A DNA stretch of 33,307 bases from contig JAIRKD010000083.1 in the NCBI GenBank assembly GCA_031260285.1, positions 1 through 33,307 of the forward strand, read 5' to 3'. Source of the DNA: Gemmatimonadota bacterium (lineage in GTDB: Bacteria > Gemmatimonadota > Gemmatimonadetes > Longimicrobiales > Longimicrobiaceae). Shown here one piece after another: positions 14,125 to 24,360 of this stretch (the first letter of the stretch is position 1; each line of letters begins with the position of its first letter). The position numbers and the translations under genes were made by a program. The notes under the pieces are model-generated. The model was not told where the DNA came from, did not search any database, and worked only from the letters and a program-made list of their open reading frames with translations.

Positions 14125-15684
14125 ATGGCTCGGATCGATATCTTCGATACGACTCTCCGGGATGGCGAACAGTCGCCGGGCGCAAGCATGACGCCTCCGG
14201 AGAAGCTTCGCCTCGCGCACCAGCTCGAGGCTCTCGGCGTGGATATCATCGAAGCCGGCTTCCCGATCACCTCGGAGGACGACTTCAAGTCCGTTCAGAC
14301 GATCGCGCGTGAAGTCCGCGGGCCGGCGATTGCCGGTCTGGCCAGGGCGGTGCACAAGGATATCGAACGGGCCGCGGCCGCTCTGGAGGGAGCTCACCGG
14401 GCCAGGCTGCACACCTTCCTCGCGACCTCCCCGATCCACCTTCAGCACAAGCTGAAGATCTCGGAGGCGGAGTGTCTGGATCGCGCGGCGGAAGCGGTGC
14501 GCTTCGCGCGCACGCTGGTGGATGAGGTGGAGTTCAGCGCGGAAGATGCTCTCCGCAGCGATCTTCCCTTCCTCGCCAGGGTTGTCGAGGTGGTCATCCA
14601 GGCCGGTGCAAAAATCGTCAACATCCCGGATACGGTGGGTTACGCCTACCCTGAACAGATCCGGCGGACGATGCGTACGCTGATCGAAACGGTTCCGGGG
14701 ATCGACGGGATTGTGCTCAGCACCCACTGTCATAACGACCTGGGCCTCGCTGTGGCGAACTCTCTCGCCGCCATCGAAGCGGGCGCCCGTCAGGTGGAGT
14801 GTACGATCAACGGGATCGGTGAGCGCGCGGGGAACACGGCGCTGGAAGAGATCGTCATGGCGCTGGTTGTCCGCCAGGACGCCTTTGGCCATACAACGGG
14901 AGTCAACACCCGCGAGATCCACCGTTCCAGTCAGCTGCTTTCCTTCCTGACAGGAATCAACCCGCAGCCCAACAAGGCGATTGTGGGGAAGAACGCCTTT
15001 GCTCATGAGGCGGGGATCCATCAGGACGGAGTGCTGAAGGAGCGGACGACCTACGAGATCATGACGCCGGAGCTGGTCGGGGTGCCCGAGTCGCAGCTGG
15101 TGCTGGGCAAGCACTCAGGCCGTCACGCGCTGGACCGCCGGTACCGTGAACTCGGCTACGAGCTTACCGCCGAGAACCTCAACCAGGCGTACAAGCTCTT
15201 CAAGCTGCTGGCCGACCAGAAGAAGTCGATTCTGGACGAAGACCTGATCTCCATCCTCCATCATGGGACGATGGAGGATGTGCCCACGCGCTTCAAGCTG
15301 CACACGCTGGATATCAGCTGCGGCAAACGCCCGGCGGAAGCGCGGGTGAAGCTGGTCGACAACGGAGAGGAGACCGATCTGTCGGTGTCCGTAGGTGACG
15401 GACCGATCGCCGCGGCGTTTGATGCGATCAACGTGCTTCTGCCCTTCCGGCCCACTCTGGACGACCTGCAGATCCAGGCGAACCCCGGTGGTGTGGAAGC
15501 AGTGGGCGAGGTCCGGCTGCGGCTGAAGGTGGAGGGGAAGACCTTCACCGGCCGGGGCGCTTCCCCCGACGTTGTTGTCGGAGCCGTCCGCGCCTACCTC
15601 CATGCGATCAACAAGGCGACACACGCTCTTTCGCTGGAAGGCCAGGCTCTGGCCCGCCCGGACCTCATCCCGGGAAACGGATGA
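14125..15684 (+). CDS. leuA: 2-isopropylmalate synthase
   Basis: This 519-residue enzyme condenses acetyl-CoA with 2-oxoisovalerate, the first committed step of leucine synthesis. The start ATG 14125 has AAAGGAG six bases upstream. The TIM-barrel catalytic domain shows TLRDGEQSPGAS (10-21) and the metal site HCHND (201-205), followed by GIGERAGN (230-237). HEAGIHQDGVL (294-304) belongs to the subdomain. The C-terminal part, from about residue 390 (LDISCGKRPAEARVKL onward), is the LeuA regulatory domain, so leucine feedback inhibition is likely in addition to attenuation. Length matches the bacterial long form. The stop overlaps the start of cimA as ATGA. The frame is open 37 codons upstream but those codons cross the terminator. 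Confidence 0.97.
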   Translation: MARIDIFDTTLRDGEQSPGASMTPPEKLRLAHQLEALGVDIIEAGFPITSEDDFKSVQTIAREVRGPAIAGLARAVHKDIERAAAALEGAHRARLHTFLATSPIHLQHKLKISEAECLDRAAEAVRFARTLVDEVEFSAEDALRSDLPFLARVVEVVIQAGAKIVNIPDTVGYAYPEQIRRTMRTLIETVPGIDGIVLSTHCHNDLGLAVANSLAAIEAGARQVECTINGIGERAGNTALEEIVMALVVRQDAFGHTTGVNTREIHRSSQLLSFLTGINPQPNKAIVGKNAFAHEAGIHQDGVLKERTTYEIMTPELVGVPESQLVLGKHSGRHALDRRYRELGYELTAENLNQAYKLFKLLADQKKSILDEDLISILHHGTMEDVPTRFKLHTLDISCGKRPAEARVKLVDNGEETDLSVSVGDGPIAAAFDAINVLLPFRPTLDDLQIQANPGGVEAVGEVRLRLKVEGKTFTGRGASPDVVVGAVRAYLHAINKATHALSLEGQALARPDLIPGNG

Positions 15685-17348
15685 ACACCCGCAACCGCCG
15701 CATCCGGCTCTACGACACCACGCTGCGCGATGGCACGCAGCGGGAGGGGCTCTCCCTTTCCGTTGACGACAAGCTGCGGATCGCGCGTGAGCTGGATGTG
15801 TTCGGGGTGGATTACATCGAGGGCGGATGGCCGGGCTCCAACCCGAAAGACGCCGAGTTCTTCCAGCGCGCTCGTGGGCTTCGGCTCAGGCACGCCCGGA
15901 TCGCGGCGTTCGGGAGCACCCGGCACGCCTCCACCCGCTGCGAGACGGACGCCAATATCCAGGCGCTTGTCGCGGCGGAGACTCCGGTGGTCACCCTGGT
16001 CGGGAAGAGCTCCGCGCTCCACGTTGAGCGTGTTCTGGAGACCACCCGCGAGGAGAACCTGCGCATGATCTCCGACAGCATCCGCTACCTCGCGGAGCTG
16101 GACAGGGAGGTCATCTACGACGCGGAGCACTTCTTCGACGGCTACCGTCTGGATGGAGAGTACGCTCTCGCGACGCTGGCCGCGGCCGCGGCCGCCGGTG
16201 CAGCCTGCGTGGTTCTCTGCGATACCAATGGCGGCTCGCTGCCCGATACCGTTGCCGGGACGGTGCGCGCGGTCCGCAGCTTTCTGGACGCGGAAGGTTT
16301 CTCCACAACGCCGATCGGGGTGCATACCCATAACGATTCGGGGCTCGCGGTCGCAAACGCGATGGCCGGAGTTGACGCGGGAGCCAGCCACGTCCAGGGC
16401 ACCATCAACGGGTACGGGGAACGCTGCGGGAACATGGACCTTGTTCCGCTTGTGGCGAACCTGCAGCTCAAACTCGGTTATGATTGCATCTCGGAGGAGC
16501 AGCTCGCCCGGCTGACGGAGGTTTCCCACTTTGTCGCGGATGTGGCGAATCTGAACCCCGACGCGCATGCGCCTTACGTGGGCCGCAGCGCCTTTGCTCA
16601 TAAGGGGGGGATTCACGTTGCCGCGGTGCACAAGTTCCGGTCGAGCTATGAACATGTGGACCCCGCGCTGGTCGGGAACGAGACCCGGGTGGTGGTGAGC
16701 GAGCTCGCGGGGCGCAGGAACGTCCATATGCGTGCTGAAGCGCTTGGTCTGCCGCTCGACGGCCGCGAACAGGCAGTGCTGAGCCAGATCAAGGAGCTGG
16801 AGGCCAACGGCTTCCAGTTTGAGGCCGCGGATGGCTCGTTTGAACTGCTTATCCGCCGTTCCGCGCCGGACTACCGGCCGCCCTTCGAGCTGCTGGACTA
16901 TACCACGCTCGCCAGCCGGCAGGCCGGTTCCGCGCCTCGTGTCCAGGTGATGGTCCGCCTGCGGGTTGGTGAAGTGATCATGCACACAGCGGCGGACGCC
17001 GAAGGCCCGGTTCACGCCCTGGACTCGGCGATCCGCAAGGCGCTGATTCCCTATTATCCGGAGCTGGACGAGGTCCATCTGGTGGACTTCAAGGTCCGGA
17101 TCATCGATACACACCGGGGCTCAGCAGCCAAGCCCCGTGTGCTGATCGAGTCTGCTCGTGGAGACGAGCGCTGGAGCACCGTGGGGTGTTCCGAGAATAT
17201 CATCGAGGCGAGCTGGCAGGCACTCTGGGATTCGCTTGAGCTCCCTCTTCTGCGTAACCGCGACGACCGGCGCGCGCCATCGGAGGCTTCCGCTTCCGGT
17301 TCGCGTCCGCTCGAACGCGCACAGTTCCTCACACCTCTCGAGGCCTGA
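15681..17348 (+). CDS. cimA: (R)-citramalate synthase
   Basis: The 555-residue protein is a LeuA relative that joins acetyl-CoA to pyruvate, giving citramalate, the entry to isoleucine without threonine. [10 protein letters not shown] (14-23) and [10 protein letters not shown] (48-57) are the signature that separates the CimA type from LeuA and homocitrate synthase. The metal site HTHND is at 215-219 and GYGERCGN at 244-251. [13 protein letters not shown] marks the subdomain. The C-terminal third resembles the LeuA-type regulatory domain. It overlaps leuA by four bases (ATGA), so the two are translationally coupled. The last 25 or so residues are an Arg/Ser-rich tail without resemblance to the family. 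LeuCD and LeuB next door would carry citramalate on to 2-oxobutyrate. Confidence 0.95.
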   Translation: MNTRNRRIRLYDTTLRDGTQREGLSLSVDDKLRIARELDVFGVDYIEGGWPGSNPKDAEFFQRARGLRLRHARIAAFGSTRHASTRCETDANIQALVAAETPVVTLVGKSSALHVERVLETTREENLRMISDSIRYLAELDREVIYDAEHFFDGYRLDGEYALATLAAAAAAGAACVVLCDTNGGSLPDTVAGTVRAVRSFLDAEGFSTTPIGVHTHNDSGLAVANAMAGVDAGASHVQGTINGYGERCGNMDLVPLVANLQLKLGYDCISEEQLARLTEVSHFVADVANLNPDAHAPYVGRSAFAHKGGIHVAAVHKFRSSYEHVDPALVGNETRVVVSELAGRRNVHMRAEALGLPLDGREQAVLSQIKELEANGFQFEAADGSFELLIRRSAPDYRPPFELLDYTTLASRQAGSAPRVQVMVRLRVGEVIMHTAADAEGPVHALDSAIRKALIPYYPELDEVHLVDFKVRIIDTHRGSAAKPRVLIESARGDERWSTVGCSENIIEASWQALWDSLELPLLRNRDDRRAPSEASASGSRPLERAQFLTPLEA

Positions 17349-17350
17349 AG

Positions 17351-18805
17351 ATGTCCAGTCCGCGTACGCTGTTTCAGAAGATCTGGGACTCGCACCTCGT
17401 CCGTCCGGAAACGCCCGAGACTCCGGCGGTTCTCTATATCGACCTGCACCTCGTCCATGAGGTGACTTCTCCGCAGGCGTTCTCCGAGCTGCGTCAGCGG
17501 GGCCTCAAGGTCCGCCGTCCGGATCAGACGATCGCCACGATGGACCACTCCACGCCGACCACCCCGCGCGGTGCGGACGGCCGGATCCCCGTTACCGATG
17601 CGCAGGCCGCGGCACAGCTGGGGCAGCTCGTCCGGAACTGCGCGGACTTCGGAGTTCCGCTCTTTGAACTGGGTGATGCCAAGCAGGGGATTGTTCACGT
17701 CATCGGACCCGAGCAGGGGATCACCCAGCCGGGAATGACCATCGTCTGCGGCGACTCCCACACCTCGACACACGGCGCGTTCGGCGCGCTTGCCTTCGGG
17801 ATCGGCACCTCCGAGGTCGGCCACGTACTCGCGACGCAGTGCCTCCTCCAGAGCCGCCCGAAGACGATGGAGGTCCGCGTTGACGGCACCCTCCGCCCGG
17901 GTGTGACGGCGAAGGATATCATCCTCGCGATCATCGCGAAGATCGGCACCGGTGGCGGAACGGGATACGTCCTTGAGTACACCGGCTCCGCGATCCGCTC
18001 ACTCTCGATGGAAGAGCGGATGACCATCTGCAACATGTCGATCGAGGGTGGCGCCCGTGCGGGCCTGGTGGCGCCGGACGAGAAAACGTTTGAGTACCTC
18101 AGAGGCCGCCCGGGCGCTCCAGCCGGCGCGGCGTGGGACCGCGCGGTTGAGCAGTGGCGTGAGCTCAGCACCGACGAAGGCGCCAGCTACGATACGCTGG
18201 TCACCCTCGATGCAGATTCACTCCGCCCGATGATCACCTATGGCACCAACCCCGGCATGGGGATGCCGATCGACGCCAGCGTTCCTGATCCGGCCGACCT
18301 CTCCGAAGAGAGCCAGAAGGCGGGCCTCCAGAAGGCGCTTGACTACATGGGCCTCCAGGCTGGTCAGCCGCTTCTGGGCAACCGGGTGGACGTAGTGTTT
18401 GTGGGCAGCTGCACCAACTCCCGGATCAGCGATCTGCGCGTTGCCGCAAACGCGATCCGCGGCCGGAAGGTCGCGCCGGGGGTCCGCATGATGGTGGTGC
18501 CCGGCTCGCAGGTGGTGAAGCGTCAGGCCGAGGCGGAGGGTCTCCGCGAGATCTTCGAGGCGGCCGGCGCGGAATGGCGTGAGGCGGGATGCTCGATGTG
18601 TATCGCCATGAACGGAGACCAGCTCTCCCCCGGTCAGTATGCGGTGAGCACCAGCAACCGGAACTTCGAGGGCCGGCAGGGCAAGGGTGGGCGTACCTTC
18701 CTCGCCTCTCCGCTGACGGCGGTTGCAAGCGCCATCCGTGGCCGGGTGGCTGACGCCCGCGAACTGGTTGAGAAGCTCCCGGTCACCCCCGGTTCTCCGG
18801 CGTGA
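17351..18805 (+). CDS. leuC: 3-isopropylmalate dehydratase large subunit
   Basis: The 484-residue aconitase-family subunit, with LeuD, isomerises 2- to 3-isopropylmalate and should also convert citramalate to methylmalate. The N-terminus [12 protein letters not shown] (6-17) and the segments [20 protein letters not shown] (133-152) and GSCTNSRI (352-359) are diagnostic. The [4Fe-4S] cluster ligands are C354, C414 and C417 (GCSMC). The residues [15 protein letters not shown] (440-454) close the active site. It starts two bases after cimA, whose coding end carries a GAGG that can act as ribosome-binding site. Length is typical for the bacterial type. Confidence 0.97.
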   Translation: MSSPRTLFQKIWDSHLVRPETPETPAVLYIDLHLVHEVTSPQAFSELRQRGLKVRRPDQTIATMDHSTPTTPRGADGRIPVTDAQAAAQLGQLVRNCADFGVPLFELGDAKQGIVHVIGPEQGITQPGMTIVCGDSHTSTHGAFGALAFGIGTSEVGHVLATQCLLQSRPKTMEVRVDGTLRPGVTAKDIILAIIAKIGTGGGTGYVLEYTGSAIRSLSMEERMTICNMSIEGGARAGLVAPDEKTFEYLRGRPGAPAGAAWDRAVEQWRELSTDEGASYDTLVTLDADSLRPMITYGTNPGMGMPIDASVPDPADLSEESQKAGLQKALDYMGLQAGQPLLGNRVDVVFVGSCTNSRISDLRVAANAIRGRKVAPGVRMMVVPGSQVVKRQAEAEGLREIFEAAGAEWREAGCSMCIAMNGDQLSPGQYAVSTSNRNFEGRQGKGGRTFLASPLTAVASAIRGRVADARELVEKLPVTPGSPA

Positions 18806-18867
18806 CCACTCCGTAACGGAGAGGTTGTACAGGGCGGACCGGACAGGCGCACGATTAACAGCAGGGT

Positions 18868-18910
18868 CCGGAACGGCGTGACGCGAACACAACCACGGAA
18901 CGCCGTCCGG
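18868..18910 (+). other. long stem-loop between leuC and leuD
   Basis: In the 146-base gap, CCGG-a-ACGGCGT (18868-18879) pairs with ACGCCGTCCGG (18900-18910), an 11-bp stem with one bulged A and a 20-base loop. A short CTCCG-taa-CGGAG hairpin also follows the leuC stop. Neither is followed by a T-run, so they are more likely to shape mRNA processing or stability than to end transcription. Confidence 0.5.
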
Positions 18911-18951
18911 AGCTCTGACGGACTGACGACTGATAGACTGACTCAGGATAT

Positions 18952-19566
18952 ATGGAACCGATCAGATCATTCACCTCACGTGTTGTTCTCCTTCCCATCG
19001 AGAACATCGACACAGACCAGATTATCCCCGCCCGGTTCCTGAAAGTGACCGACAAGGCGGGGCTCGGAGAGGCTCTTTTCTCCGACTGGCGTTATAACGA
19101 GGACGGCTCGCAGAAGGCTGACTTTGTCCTGAACCACCCCGGTTCGAAGGGCGCGAATGTGCTCTTCGCGGGTGACAACTTCGGGTGCGGATCGTCACGT
19201 GAACATGCGCCCTGGGCGCTTGTCGGCTTTGGCTTTCAGGCGGTGATCAGTACCTTCTTCGCCGACATCTTCCGCAACAACGCGCTCAAGAACGGTCTGC
19301 TCCCGGTGATGGTTGAGCCTGCCGTGCACCAGAAGCTCTTTGCGGATCTGCGCGCCAACCCGGCCGCGGAGGTTACGGTGGATCTGGCGAGCCAGACGCT
19401 CACCCTGCCCGACGGCGGGAAGGTCAGCTTCCCAATCGAGCCGTTTGCGAAGCACTGCCTGCTGAACGGTGTGGATCAGCTTGGCTTCCTCATCGGGGAA
19501 GAAGACGCGATCCAGGCGTATGAGGCGAGCCGTCCGGCGCGGGTCGTAACAAGCCAGGTCGCCTGA
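18952..19566 (+). CDS. leuD: 3-isopropylmalate dehydratase small subunit
   Basis: This is a 204-residue swivelling-domain subunit of isopropylmalate isomerase. [13 protein letters not shown] (18-30) and [15 protein letters not shown] (76-90) are the hallmarks that contact the substrate and the LeuC cluster. [18 protein letters not shown] (about 102-119) is also conserved. Length is typical of the E. coli-type small subunit. A CAGGA just upstream of ATG 18952 serves as ribosome-binding site. It is separated from leuC by a structured 146-base gap, which is unusual since these subunits work 1:1 and are often overlapping. Confidence 0.97.
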   Translation: MEPIRSFTSRVVLLPIENIDTDQIIPARFLKVTDKAGLGEALFSDWRYNEDGSQKADFVLNHPGSKGANVLFAGDNFGCGSSREHAPWALVGFGFQAVISTFFADIFRNNALKNGLLPVMVEPAVHQKLFADLRANPAAEVTVDLASQTLTLPDGGKVSFPIEPFAKHCLLNGVDQLGFLIGEEDAIQAYEASRPARVVTSQVA

Positions 19567-19714
19567 GCGGAGCCCCGCTGGAAGGCGGGTGATGCGGGAA
19601 GCGGGATCGGGAAGCAGAAAATGATAGTCATCCGGCCGGGCCATGACCGGTCCGTGCGCGTAATTTCAACATCAGGGGTCCGGCAGTCCGCCGAGGACAC
19701 TGGAAAAGAACAGA

Positions 19715-20842
19715 ATGAAAGCCACGATTCTCGTGCTTCCCGGGGACGGCATCGGCCCCGAAGTGGCGGCTGAAGGTGTCCGCGTGCTCCAGACCGTCGC
19801 CCGTATCTGGGGCCACGACTTCGACTTCCCGGAAGCGCTCCTTGGCGGATGCGCGATTGACGCGACCGGCAACGCCTTCCCGGAAGAAACGCACACCGCC
19901 GCCAGCGCGGCGGACGCGATTCTGCTCGGGGCCGTCGGTGGACCGAAGTGGGACGATCCGAACGCAAAGGTCCGCCCGGAACAGGGGCTCCTGGGGATCC
20001 GGAAGGCGCTTGGTCTTTTTGCGAACCTGCGGCCGGTCTCTCTTCATCCGGCGCTTGTGGGCGCTTCCCCGCTGCGGGCGGAGCTCCTCAAGGGAGTTGA
20101 CCTGCTGGTGGTCCGCGAGCTGACCGGTGGCATCTACTTCGGGGAAAAGCGTCGTGAGACGATCAACGGGGTGGACACCGCGACCGACACCTGCACCTAC
20201 ACCGCGACCGAAGTGGAGCGCGTGGTCCGTGCCGCCGCTGAACTCGCCCGGGCGCGCCGGGGCAAGCTCACCTCGGTGGACAAGGCCAACGTTCTGGAGT
20301 CTTCGCGGCTCTGGCGCCGGGTCTCCGATCGCGTCATGCGCGAGGAGTATCCGGAGCTTCAGCACGAGACGATCCTTGTTGATGCCTGCGCGATGCATCT
20401 GATCCGCCGGCCGGCGGACTTCGACGTGATCGTCACCGAGAACATGTTCGGCGACATTCTCACCGACGAAGCCTCGATGCTCGCGGGTTCGATGGGGCTG
20501 CTTCCGTCTGCGTCGCTGGGTGCGGCGGTGGAAGGTCGCTCCACCCGTCCGGGACTCTACGAGCCGATCCACGGATCCGCTCCGGACATCGCCGGACAGG
20601 GAATCGCCAACCCGATCGCGACGATCCTCAGCGCCGCTCTCCTCCTCCGGCATTCGCTCGGACTTGAGGAAGAGGCCGCCGCGGTTGAACGCGCCGTGGC
20701 GAAGGTGCTCGACGCGGGTCTCCGCACCCGGGACCTTGTGGGCCCCGGCGAGAAGTGGGAGACCACGGCGGCAGTTGGTGCTGCAGTCGCTGAGGCGGTA
20801 GCCGGTGGACAGGGAACGCCCCTCCCGGGCGTCCAGGTCTGA
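19715..20842 (+). CDS. leuB: 3-isopropylmalate dehydrogenase
   Basis: This 375-residue NAD-dependent beta-decarboxylating dehydrogenase oxidises 3-isopropylmalate to 2-oxoisocaproate. It very likely also acts on 3-methylmalate from the citramalate route to give 2-oxobutyrate. It begins [15 protein letters not shown]. The [13 protein letters not shown] segment identifies the isopropylmalate subgroup. [17 protein letters not shown] carries the metal-binding aspartates, and [20 protein letters not shown] is the NAD-binding loop. Length is slightly above the usual 355-365 because of a C-terminal extension after residue 360. It lies 148 bases after leuD with only a weak ribosome-binding site. Confidence 0.97.
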   Translation: MKATILVLPGDGIGPEVAAEGVRVLQTVARIWGHDFDFPEALLGGCAIDATGNAFPEETHTAASAADAILLGAVGGPKWDDPNAKVRPEQGLLGIRKALGLFANLRPVSLHPALVGASPLRAELLKGVDLLVVRELTGGIYFGEKRRETINGVDTATDTCTYTATEVERVVRAAAELARARRGKLTSVDKANVLESSRLWRRVSDRVMREEYPELQHETILVDACAMHLIRRPADFDVIVTENMFGDILTDEASMLAGSMGLLPSASLGAAVEGRSTRPGLYEPIHGSAPDIAGQGIANPIATILSAALLLRHSLGLEEEAAAVERAVAKVLDAGLRTRDLVGPGEKWETTAAVGAAVAEAVAGGQGTPLPGVQV

Positions 20843-20870
20843 CCTGACCCCGTGTTCACTGTGTGATGGT

Positions 20871-20928
20871 TCCGGTGGCTCAACTCCGGAGGCGGGCAGC
20901 TCCCGCCCGCCGGAGTTGGATCACCGGA
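20871..20928 (+). other. very long stem-loop between leuB and ilvB
   Basis: Three stacked stems: TCCGGTG (20871-20877) with CACCGGA (20922-20928); CAACTCCGG (20881-20889) with CCGGAGTTG (20910-20918); GGCGGG (20891-20896) with CCCGCC (20902-20907), loop CAGCT. This gives 22 base pairs with small internal loops. No T-run follows directly. It divides the leu half from the ilv half of the locus and could be a processing site, a stability element or a Rho-type end. Confidence 0.65.
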
Positions 20929-20980
20929 CCAATCCCGACTTTGTTTATTCCCCTGCCCACCTGAGCGTGGAGGGATCGTG

Positions 20981-22705
20981 ATGTCAGAAGAACGTACCGG
21001 AGCCCAGATCATCTGCGAGGCCCTCCTGCGTGAGGGCGTCGATGTTGTGTTCGGCATCCCCGGCGGCGCGATCATGCCGTTCTATCATGCGCTACCTGAC
21101 TACACGGGCAGCCTTCGTCACGTACTCTGCCGCCATGAACAGGGCGCCGGACACGCGGCGGAAGGCTACGCCCGGGCGACCGGCAAGGTCGGGGTGTGCA
21201 TCGCCACCAGCGGCCCCGGAGCGACCAACCTTGTCACCGCGATTGCTGACGCCTGGATGGACAGCACTCCGATCGTCGCCATTACAGGACAGGTCAGCTC
21301 GCTGGTGCTCGGGACGGATGCTTTCCAGGAGACGGATATCACCGGCATCACGGTTCCGATCACGAAGCACAACTACCTGATCACCCGGCCCGAGGATATT
21401 CCGCTTGCCATCAAGGAAGCGTTCCATATCGCCTCCACAGGGCGGCCGGGTCCGGTGCTCGTGGATATCACCAAGGACGCGCAGCAGGCCCGCATCGTTC
21501 CGGACTGGAGCGGCAGGATCAACCTGCCCGGTTACCGGCCGACCTATACCGGAAACCGGCGGCAGATCCGTGAGGCGGTTGAGCTGCTCACCACGGCGAA
21601 GAAGCCCCTGATCATGGCCGGCAACGGAGTGATCTGGTCGGGCGCCTCCGCTGAGCTGAGAGAGCTTGCCGAGCGCACAGGAATCCCCGTTGTCGCCACC
21701 CTGCACGGGAAGGGCGCGCTGCCGGAGGACCACCCGCTCGCCCTTGGCATGCCGGGGATGCACGGCTGGGTTCACGTCAACCGGGCGATCCAGGAGTGTG
21801 ATGTCCTGCTGAACATCGGCGGGCGTTTTGATGACCGGGTCACGGGGAAGGTCTCCGGCTTCGCACCCAACGCGCGGGTCATCCATATCGATATCGACCC
21901 GTCGGAGATCGGCAAGAACATCCGGACGGCGGTGCCGATTGTGGGTGATGCGCGGACGGTGCTGACTTCCCTGCTCCAGGAGATGCCGGCCCGCGAATGT
22001 GATGAGTGGCTGGCCCACATCCGCGAGATGCAGGCGACCCATCAGGGCCGGCAGCAGTACCTGAAGCGTCCGGAGACCTCGATGCTGATGCCGCATGATG
22101 TCTACGCCAGCCTCAACAAGGCGATGCTTGAGCGGGGCAGCTGCCGGGTCGTCACCGATGTCGGACAGCACCAGATGTGGGCCGCGCAGCTGATCGACTC
22201 CGTTTCACCTCGCACCCATATCACCAGTGGTGGTTCGGGGACCATGGGCTTCGCCGTGCCCGCCGCGCTTGGCGCCGCGATCGCGAACCCCGACGAGACG
22301 ATCTGGGTGATCTGTGGTGACGGTGGCTTCCAGATGACCAACCAGGAGCTCGCGACGGTCCGGCAGGAGAACGTCCGCAACCTCAAGGTCGCCATCATCA
22401 ACAATGGCTATCTGGGGATGGTGCGTCAGTGGCAGGAGCTCTTCGAGAACCGGCGGTACAGCGGAACTCCCCTCTCGGGGCCTGATTTCTCGCTGCTCGC
22501 CCAGGCGTACGGCCTGACCGGGGTGCGGGTGGATACCACGGCCCAGGTGGATGACGCAATCCGGGGCGCGTGGGACCATGATGGCTCGGTGGTCATCGAC
22601 TTCCGCGTGGAACGTGAGGTCAACGTCTTCCCCATCGTACCCCAGGGGAAGAGCATCGGTGAGATGCTCACCAGCGCGCCCGAGCCGATGCCGGTGGCGA
22701 TCTGA
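20981..22705 (+). CDS. ilvB: acetolactate synthase large (catalytic) subunit
   Basis: This 574-residue thiamine-diphosphate and FAD enzyme makes acetolactate (valine, leucine) or acetohydroxybutyrate (isoleucine). EALLREGVDVVFGIPGGAIM near the N-terminus, the catalytic glutamate in CRHEQGAGHAAEGYARATG and the TPP motif from GDGGFQMTNQELATV to NNGYLGMVRQWQELF are all present. ATG 20981 is preferred because GGAGGG lies six bases upstream; a GTG directly before it at 20978 is the alternative. It is followed by the regulatory subunit after 39 bases. The 22-bp stem-loop lies upstream, so the ilv half may be expressed at a different level from leuABCD. Confidence 0.97.
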   Translation: MSEERTGAQIICEALLREGVDVVFGIPGGAIMPFYHALPDYTGSLRHVLCRHEQGAGHAAEGYARATGKVGVCIATSGPGATNLVTAIADAWMDSTPIVAITGQVSSLVLGTDAFQETDITGITVPITKHNYLITRPEDIPLAIKEAFHIASTGRPGPVLVDITKDAQQARIVPDWSGRINLPGYRPTYTGNRRQIREAVELLTTAKKPLIMAGNGVIWSGASAELRELAERTGIPVVATLHGKGALPEDHPLALGMPGMHGWVHVNRAIQECDVLLNIGGRFDDRVTGKVSGFAPNARVIHIDIDPSEIGKNIRTAVPIVGDARTVLTSLLQEMPARECDEWLAHIREMQATHQGRQQYLKRPETSMLMPHDVYASLNKAMLERGSCRVVTDVGQHQMWAAQLIDSVSPRTHITSGGSGTMGFAVPAALGAAIANPDETIWVICGDGGFQMTNQELATVRQENVRNLKVAIINNGYLGMVRQWQELFENRRYSGTPLSGPDFSLLAQAYGLTGVRVDTTAQVDDAIRGAWDHDGSVVIDFRVEREVNVFPIVPQGKSIGEMLTSAPEPMPVAI

Positions 22706-22744
22706 TGCGTAATCATTCCTGAGCCCATCGCGAGGAGAGAGACC

Positions 22745-23287
22745 GTGAAACATACGATCGTCGCGCTTATGCAGGATCACCCCGGGGTGCTGCACCGGGT
22801 GGTGAGCCTTTTCCGTCGGCGCGCATACAATATCGATAGCCTTACCGTCGGCCGTACCGAGACCCCCGGCGTCAGCCGGATGACAATTGTCATCGAGGGC
22901 TCCGACGTTGAGCAGGTCACAAAGCAGCTCTACCGTCTGATTGAGGTTCTCAAGGTCAGTGATGTCACCTCTGACCCCACGGTGGAGCGCGAGATCGCGC
23001 TGATCAAGGTGCATGCGCCCAAGTCCGCCCGCGCGGAACTGGTTGCCGTCTGCACCGTGTTCGGGGCCCGGGCCGTGGATATCGGCCCCAACTCCATGAT
23101 CGTGGAAATCACCGGCGAGCCCTCCGAGGTGGACCGCTTCCTCGACGTGGTCCAACCATTCGGAATCAAGGAGATGATGCGCACAGGACGCATCGCCATG
23201 ATCCGGGGGTCGCAGTCGCATCAGGCAGCGCTGGAAGTGGAACCCCGGGAGGATGGGCCGGTCACCTCTCTTGCCCTCGCGGGCTGA
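22745..23287 (+). CDS. ilvN: acetolactate synthase small (regulatory) subunit
   Basis: This 180-residue subunit binds valine and confers feedback control on IlvB. The N-terminal ACT domain is visible in [31 protein letters not shown], with GVLHRV as the effector-binding loop, then [14 protein letters not shown]. The second domain begins at about residue 80 with [13 protein letters not shown] and ends [17 protein letters not shown]. The start is GTG at 22745 with GAGGAG upstream. Length and domain order match IlvH-type subunits of other bacteria. Its position between ilvB and ilvC is the common arrangement. Confidence 0.96.
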   Translation: MKHTIVALMQDHPGVLHRVVSLFRRRAYNIDSLTVGRTETPGVSRMTIVIEGSDVEQVTKQLYRLIEVLKVSDVTSDPTVEREIALIKVHAPKSARAELVAVCTVFGARAVDIGPNSMIVEITGEPSEVDRFLDVVQPFGIKEMMRTGRIAMIRGSQSHQAALEVEPREDGPVTSLALAG

Positions 23288-23322
23288 ATCTTCCGGCAAC
23301 TCTCAACCATTCAGAGGATACA

Positions 23323-24345
23323 ATGGCGGAACTGTTTTACGAGAACGACGCCGACCTCGGCCGTCTGGCCAACCGTCGGATCGCGATCATCGGGTATGGC
23401 AGCCAGGGTCACGCTCACGCGCTCAACCTCAAGGACAGCGGGATCGACGTGGTTGTCGGGCTGCCCGCAAGTTCCGCGAGCCGTGCCAAGGCGGAAGCGG
23501 CAGGACTCAAGGTTCTCAGCATCGCTGATGCTGCCCGCGAGGCGGACATCATCATGCTCCTGATTCCGGATACCCGGCAGGCGGAAGTCTACAACGAGTC
23601 GATCGCCCCGAACCTGAAGCCCGGCAAGACGCTCATGTTCGCGCACGGCTTCAACATCCGGTACGACCAGATCGTTCCGCCCGCGGGTGTGGACGTTTCG
23701 ATGGTTGCGCCGAAGTCCCCGGGCCACCGTGTCCGTGAGGTCTTCACCCATGGCGGCGGCGTTCCCGGCCTCGTGGCCGTGCACCAGGACGCTTCGGGCC
23801 ATGCGATGGAAGACGCGCTTGCCTACGCCCGCGGCATCGGCTGCACACGCGCCGGTGTTCTCAAGACCACCTTCGCTGAAGAGACCGAGACCGACCTCTT
23901 CGGAGAGCAGGCGGTTCTCTGCGGTGGCGCCGCCGAGCTGATCAAGGCCGGCTTCGAGACGCTGATCGACGCGGGCTACCAGCCCGAGGTTGCGTACTTC
24001 GAGTGCCTCCATGAGCTCAAGCTCATCGTTGACCTCTGCTACCAGGGCGGCATCAACTACATGCGCTACTCGGTCTCGGATACCGCGGAGTACGGTGACT
24101 ACATCGCCGGCACCGAGGTCATCAACGAGTCGAGCCGCAAGGCGATGAAGCAGCTCCTCACCAACATCCAGGACGGCACCTTCGCCCGGAACTGGATCGA
24201 GGAGAACCGCGCCGGCCTTCCGAACTTCCAGAAGCGCCGCGCCCAGGACATCAATCACCCGGTTGAGGTCGTCGGCCTCAAGCTTCGCCGCATGATGCCT
24301 TTCGTGAACCCGAAAGAAATCAAGCCCGGCGTGGGTGGCGCCTGA
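23323..24345 (+). CDS. ilvC: ketol-acid reductoisomerase, class I
   Basis: This 340-residue enzyme isomerises and reduces acetolactate or acetohydroxybutyrate. The Rossmann motif [13 protein letters not shown] (24-36) and the knotted C-terminal domain are present: [19 protein letters not shown] carries the Mg-binding acidic residues, and [12 protein letters not shown] the others. Length identifies the short class I form. The cofactor-specificity loop after the second strand reads [15 protein letters not shown], whereas the usual NADPH form has Arg after GL and a Gly-Ser pair; this could alter NADPH/NADH preference. AGAGGA lies four bases before the ATG. A perfect 14-bp stem-loop follows the gene. 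Confidence 0.97.
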   Translation: MAELFYENDADLGRLANRRIAIIGYGSQGHAHALNLKDSGIDVVVGLPASSASRAKAEAAGLKVLSIADAAREADIIMLLIPDTRQAEVYNESIAPNLKPGKTLMFAHGFNIRYDQIVPPAGVDVSMVAPKSPGHRVREVFTHGGGVPGLVAVHQDASGHAMEDALAYARGIGCTRAGVLKTTFAEETETDLFGEQAVLCGGAAELIKAGFETLIDAGYQPEVAYFECLHELKLIVDLCYQGGINYMRYSVSDTAEYGDYIAGTEVINESSRKAMKQLLTNIQDGTFARNWIEENRAGLPNFQKRRAQDINHPVEVVGLKLRRMMPFVNPKEIKPGVGGA

Positions 24346-24360
24346 TCCACAGCGGTTGAT

